Assembly: GCA_025458465.1 (NCBI GenBank)
Contig: JALOSK010000118.1
Location: 1-9,821 of the forward strand
DNA from: Sandarakinorhabdus sp.
GTDB lineage: Bacteria; Pseudomonadota; Alphaproteobacteria; Sphingomonadales; Sphingomonadaceae
Length of the DNA stretch: 9,821 bases
Direction of reading: 5' to 3'
The notes under the pieces were generated by a model that was not told the DNA's origin, made no database searches, and saw only the letters and a list, made by a program, of their open reading frames with translations. This document shows positions 5,221-9,821 of this stretch, piece after piece. Position 1 is the stretch's first letter. Every line of letters starts with the position of its first letter. A program made the translations under genes and the position numbers.

Positions 5221-6360
5221 ATGTCGGGCAACGCAGGCGACGAACTGGCCATCCCGCCGCTGCCGGGGCACCGCGTGCTGGTGCTGCAGGGCGGCGGCGC
5301 GCTGGGCAGTTATCAGGCCGGCGTGTTCGCCGCGCTCGATTCGGCCGATTATTGCCCACAGTGGATTGCCGGCATCTCCATCGGCGCCATCAACGCCGCC
5401 CTGATCGCCGGCAATCCGCCAGAACGACGGCGCCAGCGGTTGACCGCCTTCTGGGAGCGCGTGACCGGCCATCTGCCGTGGGAATGGCTGGACGATGCCG
5501 CCCGGCCTGCCGCCGGCCTGATGTCCTCTGCCCGACACCAGTGGGCGGCCGCTGCCACGTCGCTGCTGGGGGCGCCGGGCTTCTTTCGCCCGCAATGGCC
5601 CTGGCTGCCCGGCTGGTGGCCGGGGCAGGTGGCTCTTTATGACACGCAGGCCCTTCAGCAGACGCTGGCCGAACTGGTTGACTGGGATCTGCTGAACAAT
5701 GGCCCGGTGCGGCTTTCGGTTGGGGCGGTGAATGTCGAAACCGGCAATTTCCGCTATTTCGACACGGCGCGGGAACGGCTGGATGCGCGCCACGTGATGG
5801 CATCGGGTGCGCTGCCGCCGGGCCTGCCGCCGGTGGAGATCGACGGCCAGTGGTGGTGGGATGGCGGGCTGGTATCGAACACCCCGCTTGATCACGTGCT
5901 GGATTGTGCGGCCGATGATGATCTGACGATCTTTCAGCTTGATCTGTTCCCGGCGCGAGGCGCCCGACCAGACAATCTGGCCGACGTGGAGGAACGCGCG
6001 GCCGATATCCGCTTTTCCAGCCGCACGCGCTTCACCACGCAGGCGCAGGCCCGGCTGAACGCCCCGCGTGAGGCGTGGGCGCGCCTGAAGGCGCAACTGC
6101 CGCCCGCGCTTGCCGCATCGCCCGAAGCGCAGCTGCTGGACAAGGTGGCGCGCGGGCGGCGGGCGGTGGTGGCGCAGTTCGTCTATCGCGATCGGCCGTG
6201 GCAGGGGGCTGCCAAGGGGCGCGAGTTCAGTCGTGCCACCATGCTGGCCCACTGGCGACAGGGCGAGGCAGACGTGACCGCTGCGCTGGCGCGCCGCGGT
6301 TGGGCCGGCCTGCCAGCTGGGCCGGGCGTATGGAGTTTCGATGCCACCGGCGCCGGCTGA
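5221..6360 (+). CDS. Patatin-like phospholipase with DUF3734-type C-terminus
   Basis: A 379-residue serine lipid acyl hydrolase of the patatin family. The oxyanion-hole loop is QGGGALGSYQAG (23-34), the nucleophile elbow is GISIG (51-55) with Ser53, and the catalytic Asp is Asp214 in WWWDGGLVSNTPL, giving the Ser-Asp dyad. The region after about residue 240, including FSRATMLAHWRQG, resembles the DUF3734 domain found C-terminal to many proteobacterial patatins. ATG 5221 is chosen because a very strong purine-rich Shine-Dalgarno sequence (GTGGGGGGAGAGG) lies just upstream. A GTG at 5191 overlapping the FKBP stop is less likely. No signal peptide is seen, and the Trp-rich stretch at 125-133 (QWPWLPGWW) may touch membranes. 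The natural substrate (phospholipid or another acyl ester) is unknown. Confidence 0.92.
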   Translation: MSGNAGDELAIPPLPGHRVLVLQGGGALGSYQAGVFAALDSADYCPQWIAGISIGAINAALIAGNPPERRRQRLTAFWERVTGHLPWEWLDDAARPAAGLMSSARHQWAAAATSLLGAPGFFRPQWPWLPGWWPGQVALYDTQALQQTLAELVDWDLLNNGPVRLSVGAVNVETGNFRYFDTARERLDARHVMASGALPPGLPPVEIDGQWWWDGGLVSNTPLDHVLDCAADDDLTIFQLDLFPARGARPDNLADVEERAADIRFSSRTRFTTQAQARLNAPREAWARLKAQLPPALAASPEAQLLDKVARGRRAVVAQFVYRDRPWQGAAKGREFSRATMLAHWRQGEADVTAALARRGWAGLPAGPGVWSFDATGAG

Positions 6361-6367
6361 TCGGCGC

Positions 6368-6395
6368 TTTCACATCCGGGACTGTCTGTTAAACT
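6368..6395 (+). promoter_or_regulatory. Weak promoter candidate before the DUF4188 gene
   Basis: TTTCAC (6368-6373), 16 bases and TAAACT (6390-6395) give a sigma70-like pair about 45 bases before ATG 6441. It sits directly after the patatin stop codon. It is AT-richer than its surroundings but matches only partly. Confidence 0.25.
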
Positions 6396-6440
6396 TTGCG
6401 CTCGCGCAGCATCGGGGGCTGCGCAGGGGAACAGGCGGCG

Positions 6441-6929
6441 ATGGCCAGCATCATTGAAAAGCGCGTGTGTGCCGAGATCGAAGGGCCCTTCGTGCTCTTC
6501 CTGATCGGCATCCGCATCAACCGGCCGTGGAAGGTGAGCAGCTGGTTGCCCACGTTCATGGCGATGGGGCCAATGATTGCCGAACTGTCGCGCCGGCCGG
6601 AATTGGGCCTGCTGCACAACCGTACCCACTTCGGCTTTCCCGCGACAATGCTGGTGCAATACTGGCGCAGTGTCGATCACCTGCAGGCATATGCCACGGC
6701 GCGCGATGAACTGCATCTGCCGGCGTGGCAGCGGTTCAACAAAGCCGTGGGATCGAACGGCGATGTCGGCATCTGGCACGAAACCTACGAGATCGCGCCC
6801 GGCCAATATGAGAATGTCTACAATAACATGCCGGCCTTTGGGCTGGGCCGCGCCGGCACTATCATGGATGCGACCGGCCCCCGCGCCCGCGCCGATGGCC
6901 GGCGAGCGGCGCAGATTTCGGGCGGCTGA
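6441..6929 (+). CDS. DUF4188 family protein
   Basis: A 162-residue protein that I place in the DUF4188 family. The basis is the N-terminal pattern FVLFLIGIRINRPWKVSSWL (17-36), followed by a short helix ending near ELSRRPELGLL and the segment VQYWRSVDHLQAYAT. This arrangement resembles small dimeric alpha/beta-barrel folds of the monooxygenase or aldoxime-dehydratase kind, and some databases label members 'monooxygenase family', but no activity is established as far as I know. Later segments include HLPAWQRFNKAVG and the conserved-looking GIWHETYEI and YENVYNNMPAFGLG. The last 25 or so residues are Arg/Ala-rich and probably disordered. ATG 6441 has GGGGAACAGG upstream; a TTG at 6396 would add 15 residues of poor quality. 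It lies 80 bases after the patatin gene with no clear functional link. Confidence 0.75.
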   Translation: MASIIEKRVCAEIEGPFVLFLIGIRINRPWKVSSWLPTFMAMGPMIAELSRRPELGLLHNRTHFGFPATMLVQYWRSVDHLQAYATARDELHLPAWQRFNKAVGSNGDVGIWHETYEIAPGQYENVYNNMPAFGLGRAGTIMDATGPRARADGRRAAQISGG

Positions 6930-6994
6930 ATCTTTCAGGCTTCCTCCTCGCGGCCTCTGCCGGGCAGGCGGTGGTTTGCCCCGATGAACGTGCA

Positions 6995-7023
6995 TTGACC
7001 AGGCGACGGCCGGCCCCCACATC
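6995..7023 (+). promoter_or_regulatory. Possible leaderless promoter of the lipid kinase gene
   Basis: TTGACC (6995-7000), a 17-base spacer and CACATC (7018-7023) precede ATG 7032 by eight bases. The -35-like part is close to the sigma70 consensus TTGACA. An AGGCGAG stretch (7024-7030) sits between, so a very short leader with a weak Shine-Dalgarno is also possible. Confidence 0.45.
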
Positions 7024-7031
7024 AGGCGAGC

Positions 7032-7880
7032 ATGATACCAGCGCCCCATCCGCCCGAAGCTGCCCGCCCGCTGGGCCGAGTGTGGCTCGTGGCCAATCGT
7101 GCCAGCCGGTCAACCGATGACGCCCGCATCGGCGCATTGGAAGCCGCCTTGCGCGCGGCCGGTGCGAACATTGCCGGCAGCAGCGATTTTCCGCGTCAGC
7201 CGGCGCCTGATGCCGCAACGCTCATCGGGATCGATACGCTGGTGGTGATGGGCGGTGATGGCACGCTGGGCGCTGCCAGTGCGGCGGCGGCGGGCTGGCG
7301 TGGTCAGTTCCTGGCCATTCCCGGCGGCACCATGAACCTGTTGCCCAAGGCCCTGCATGGTGATGCCGATCCGGCCGCCATCGTGGCGGCAGCCGCCACC
7401 GGTATCCTGATGCATGTGCCGGTGATCCGCGCCGGTGGTCACATCAGCTTTTGCCGGATCATCATCGGGCCACTCACGCGTTGGGCGCGCGCGCGGGAGA
7501 ATGCCCGCCATGGCCGGCTGTGGCGGGTTTGGCAGGCGGTGCGGCTGGCGATGGCGCGCGGGTTTCTGGGCGGCGTGAAGGTGGCCGGGCGTCGCGGCCG
7601 CTATCCCGGCGTGCTGGTGATGCCTATCCACGATGGACTTGATATCGCTTTGTTTTCTGGGCGTGGCCTGGCCGATGCCATGGCAGTTGCGGTCAACTGG
7701 CTGGTGGGCGATTGGCGCGATGCCGCCCGGGTGACGGCCTTCACCGCGCCAGACCTGGTCGTGGGCCATCGCCGCACGCTGCGCTGCCTGTTCGATGGCG
7801 AACTGAAGCGCCTGCCGGCAGGCACCCGCTTCGTGCCCGGCTGGTCCGATCTGCGTTACATCCGAACCGTTCAGGCCTGA
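7032..7880 (+). CDS. Diacylglycerol kinase family lipid kinase
   Basis: A 282-residue soluble kinase of the DAGK catalytic-domain family (YegS/DgkB/sphingosine-kinase type), which phosphorylates a lipid hydroxyl with ATP. The nucleotide-binding signature is VVMGGDGTLGAAS (71-83), with GGDGT at 74-78. The second conserved loop is IPGGTMNLLPKAL (96-108). Near the C-terminus LRCLFDGELKRLPAG matches the family DGE motif. There are no membrane helices, so it differs from the small integral DgkA. It ends tail-to-tail with moaE, overlapping it by ten bases. The lipid substrate cannot be told from sequence. In an organism that makes sphingolipids it could act on them, but that is only inference. Confidence 0.9.
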   Translation: MIPAPHPPEAARPLGRVWLVANRASRSTDDARIGALEAALRAAGANIAGSSDFPRQPAPDAATLIGIDTLVVMGGDGTLGAASAAAAGWRGQFLAIPGGTMNLLPKALHGDADPAAIVAAAATGILMHVPVIRAGGHISFCRIIIGPLTRWARARENARHGRLWRVWQAVRLAMARGFLGGVKVAGRRGRYPGVLVMPIHDGLDIALFSGRGLADAMAVAVNWLVGDWRDAARVTAFTAPDLVVGHRRTLRCLFDGELKRLPAGTRFVPGWSDLRYIRTVQA

Positions 7881-8323
7881 TTCCAGCGCGCGGCGGCGCC
7901 ATCATCCGTCGCCTTGGCCTCAACCCAGCGGGTTGTTCCGTCCGCCCATTCCTCGCGCTTCCAGAACGGGGCCCCGGTTTTCAGCCAGTCCATCAGGAAC
8001 ATGGCGGCGGCAAAGGCATGATCGCGGTGGGGGGAGGCGGTGACGACCAGCACGATGGCCTCTCCGGGTGTCAGGCGGCCGTGCCGGTGGATGGCAGTGC
8101 CGACAACGCTGGGCCAGCGGGCGGCAGCCTGATCGGCGATGGCCTGCATCTGCGCCAGCGTCATCGCCGGATAATGTTCGAGGGTGAGGGCAACGAGGCC
8201 CTCATCAGCGCGCACCAGCCCGGTGAAACAGACGGCAGCGCCCAGATCGGTGCGCCCGGCCAGCAGCGCGGCCTGTTCTGCCGCCAGGTCGAAAGGCTCT
8301 GCTTGCAGGCGGGCTGCAATCAT
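7871..8323 (-). CDS. moaE: Molybdopterin synthase catalytic subunit
   Basis: The large subunit of molybdopterin synthase. It inserts two sulfurs, delivered by thiocarboxylated MoaD, into cyclic pyranopterin monophosphate to make molybdopterin. The protein has 150 residues, a normal length. Visible signatures are VCFTGLVRADEG (31-42), HRHGRLTPGEA (79-89) and the active-site segment WLKTGAPFWKREEW (113-126) with Lys115 and Lys122, matching the two catalytic lysines of the family. ATG 8321-8323 overlaps the moaD stop (ATGA), which indicates translational coupling and roughly equal production of both subunits. The frame is open upstream, but there it only shadows moaD. Confidence 0.95.
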   Translation of the reverse strand: MIAARLQAEPFDLAAEQAALLAGRTDLGAAVCFTGLVRADEGLVALTLEHYPAMTLAQMQAIADQAAARWPSVVGTAIHRHGRLTPGEAIVLVVTASPHRDHAFAAAMFLMDWLKTGAPFWKREEWADGTTRWVEAKATDDGAAARWNQA

Positions 8324-8571
8324 CCGCCCGTTACCGGCGGGAAAATGGCGATTTCCGTTGCGCCGGCCAAAGTCGTGTCGGGGCCGGCGAACTGCTGATC
8401 CACTGCCACGCGGATGCGGCTGCGATCGGCCAGCGCGGCGGCGTGGCCATCGGAACGCCCGGCCAGCCAATCCAGCAGTGCAGCCACCGTGGTGACATCG
8501 GCGGGCGGGGCCAACGTTTCGGCATCCGTGCCCACCATTTCCCGGACCCAGGCGAAATAGACCAGTTGCAT
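8320..8571 (-). CDS. moaD: Molybdopterin synthase sulfur carrier subunit
   Basis: The small ubiquitin-like subunit of molybdopterin synthase. It has 83 residues beginning MQLVYFAWVREMVG and ending in the obligatory Gly-Gly (FPPVTGG), which MoeB adenylates and which then carries the thiocarboxylate used by MoaE. ATG 8569-8571 shares one base with the pgsA TGA stop (TGATG); a GTG one codon earlier would also fit. The 3' end overlaps moaE by four bases. Tight overlaps on both sides show a pgsA-moaD-moaE operon. Confidence 0.95.
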   Translation of the reverse strand: MQLVYFAWVREMVGTDAETLAPPADVTTVAALLDWLAGRSDGHAAALADRSRIRVAVDQQFAGPDTTLAGATEIAIFPPVTGG

Positions 8572-9125
8572 CACATGTGTTTCAGGCCGGTGCGCAGATA
8601 ATCATAACCGGTGATCAGCGTCAGGATGGCGGCGATCCACAGCGTCACCAGGCCGATTTCCAGCGCCGGCAGCCACGGCAGGATCGGCTGCGTGCCCACC
8701 ATGATCAGCGCACCCAGCGCCACCAGCTGCGCCGCCGTTTTCCACTTGGCCAATTGGCTGACGGGCATGGAGACCGACAGCGCCGCCAGATATTCGCGCA
8801 GGCCCGAAACGATGATCTCGCGCAGCAGGATGATCAGGCCGGCAATCACGCTCCAGCCGTGCAATATCTGCGCATCCACCAGCATGACGATCACGGCGGC
8901 GACCATGATCTTGTCTGCAATGGGATCAAGGAACACGCCCACCTTCGATACGGTGCCTTGCGCGCGCGCCAGATAGCCATCGAGATAATCGGTGAAGGCC
9001 GCCAGCCCGTAAAGCCCGGCCGCGCCCAGCCATTCCCACGGGTTCGTGCCCCACATCAGGGCGACAAGCCCCGGCACCGCCAGGATGCGGGACAGGGTGA
9101 GCAGATTGGGCAGGCTGGACAACAC
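8571..9125 (-). CDS. pgsA: CDP-diacylglycerol-glycerol-3-phosphate 3-phosphatidyltransferase
   Basis: An inner-membrane enzyme that makes phosphatidylglycerophosphate from CDP-diacylglycerol and glycerol 3-phosphate, the committed step to phosphatidylglycerol and cardiolipin. The 184-residue protein begins LSSLPNLLTLSRILAVP, the usual family N-terminus. It carries the full CDP-alcohol phosphotransferase signature at 46-71: Asp46, Asp49, Gly50, Ala53, Arg54, then Gly63, Asp67 and Asp71. Several hydrophobic segments follow (about 15-25, 32-45, 73-88, 91-104, 132-150, 154-172). The start is GTG 9123-9125, with GAAGG five bases upstream. Open frame continues much further upstream, but that part is antisense to the nitroreductase. 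It is first in an operon with moaD and moaE, although the functions are unrelated. Confidence 0.94.
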   Translation of the reverse strand: MLSSLPNLLTLSRILAVPGLVALMWGTNPWEWLGAAGLYGLAAFTDYLDGYLARAQGTVSKVGVFLDPIADKIMVAAVIVMLVDAQILHGWSVIAGLIILLREIIVSGLREYLAALSVSMPVSQLAKWKTAAQLVALGALIMVGTQPILPWLPALEIGLVTLWIAAILTLITGYDYLRTGLKHM

Positions 9126-9179
9126 CGGGCCTTCATAGGCAATCCAGGGCCAACAGGAAAGTTGCAGAAAGGCCAGAAA

Positions 9180-9821
9180 ATGCAGGTATCCGAAGCAGTC
9201 CTCGCCCGCCGGTCGGTGCGCGGGTTTCTGCCGACCCCGGTGGATGGTGCCGTGATCCGCCGCGTGGTGGAAAAGGCCGCGTGGGCGCCTTCGGGCGGCA
9301 ATCTGCAACCCTGGCACATCGATGTGGTGGGCGGCGAGCGGCTTGATGCGTTGAAACGCATCATGCTGGGCAAGCTGATGGCCGGCGGCCAGACCGAACC
9401 GACCGAATATGACATCTACCCCAAGGAACTGCCTGAACCGCACAACAGCTACCGGTTCGCGGTGGGGGAGGAGCTTTACAGCCGGCTCGGTATCCCGCGT
9501 GAGGACAAGGCCGGGCGACGGATGTGGTTCGCCCGCAACTTCCAGTTCTTCGGCGCGCCCGTGGCGCTGTTCTGCTCGGTCGACAAGCGCATGGGCCCGC
9601 CGCAGTGGAGCGACCTTGGCATGTATCTGCAAACGCTGATGCTGCTGTTGAAGGAAGAAGGGCTGGATTCGTGCCCGCAGGAATGCTGGGCGATCTACCC
9701 GAATACCATTCGCGACTTCATCAGCATCCCCGAAGAACGCATGTTGTTCACCGGCATGGCCATCGGCTTCATCGATCCGGACGACAAGGCCAACCAGTGC
9801 CGCCCGGCGCGCGCGCCGATG
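9180..9821 (+). CDS. Nitroreductase family protein (3' end outside window)
   Basis: An FMN-dependent oxidoreductase of the nitroreductase family, usually dimeric and cytoplasmic, which reduces nitroaromatics, quinones or enones with NAD(P)H. The frame is open from ATG 9180 to the window edge (214 codons), close to a typical full length. FMN-phosphate contacts are expected from RRSVRGF (10-16) and from APSGGNLQPWH (36-46). The mid-protein WSDLGMYLQTLMLL and the following GLDSCPQECWAIYP match the subgroup that resembles nitrobenzoate reductases. An AAAGG stretch seven bases before the ATG serves as ribosome binding site. It diverges from pgsA across 54 bases that hold both genes' start signals. 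The last residues and stop are not visible, and the physiological substrate is unknown. Confidence 0.9.
   Translation, partial: MQVSEAVLARRSVRGFLPTPVDGAVIRRVVEKAAWAPSGGNLQPWHIDVVGGERLDALKRIMLGKLMAGGQTEPTEYDIYPKELPEPHNSYRFAVGEELYSRLGIPREDKAGRRMWFARNFQFFGAPVALFCSVDKRMGPPQWSDLGMYLQTLMLLLKEEGLDSCPQECWAIYPNTIRDFISIPEERMLFTGMAIGFIDPDDKANQCRPARAPM

Noticed and set aside
5113..6252. 379-codon minus-strand frame opposite the patatin gene
   Set aside because: It is antisense to a patatin with complete catalytic motifs and has an Arg/Pro/Gln-rich composition.
6427..6431. GGAAC as part of an EcfG general-stress promoter before the DUF4188 gene
   Set aside because: No CGTT-like -10 element follows at the required 16-17 bases, and the site is too close to the start codon.
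9126..9632. N-terminal extension of pgsA (169 further open codons)
   Set aside because: It is antisense to the nitroreductase, low in recognisable motifs, and the family N-terminus with a good ribosome binding site begins at GTG 9125.

Overview
The window is GC-rich (about two thirds G+C by eye). Its gene set and protein sequences look like a Gram-negative alphaproteobacterium, most likely a sphingomonad. The basis is the pgsA-moaD-moaE order, the GC bias and the style of the proteins. No rRNA or other marker gene is present, so this placement is inference. Eleven genes from the ordinary chromosome and one probable foreign gene fill most of the sequence. There are no tRNAs, rRNAs, CRISPR arrays, transposases or integrases that I can see.

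Left part (1-2099, + strand): aguA (agmatine deiminase, 5' end outside the window) and aguB (N-carbamoylputrescine amidase) form a two-step agmatine-to-putrescine pathway. The 3' end of aguB runs into an AT-rich block (about 1878-2539, roughly 44% G+C by hand count of 1921-2520). That block carries one unrecognised minus-strand gene, predicted to encode a three-helix membrane protein with a charged tail. The block appears to have replaced the normal aguB stop codon, so AguB now reads through about 73 codons that are antisense to the foreign gene.

Middle part (2565-6360): a family 5 uracil-DNA glycosylase gene (minus) diverges from folK (plus). A 249-base GC-rich spacer with repeated palindromes follows. 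Then comes a close plus-strand run of a dienelactone-hydrolase-family enzyme, an exported FKBP-type prolyl isomerase and a patatin-like phospholipase with a DUF3734-type C-terminus.

Right part (6441-9821): a DUF4188-family protein and a diacylglycerol-kinase-family lipid kinase lie on the plus strand. The minus-strand operon pgsA-moaD-moaE (phosphatidylglycerophosphate synthase, then both subunits of molybdopterin synthase) ends tail-to-tail against the lipid kinase. Divergent from pgsA is a nitroreductase gene that runs off the right edge.

The two observations most worth following are the AT-rich insertion at the end of aguB and a recurring promoter-like layout in front of several genes. 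The layout is TTGnnn, 16-17 bases, a hexamer usually containing ACA, then ATG only 6-9 bases further on. It suggests leaderless transcripts. I did not find a convincing multi-gene undescribed system; the foreign membrane-protein gene is the only real unknown here.
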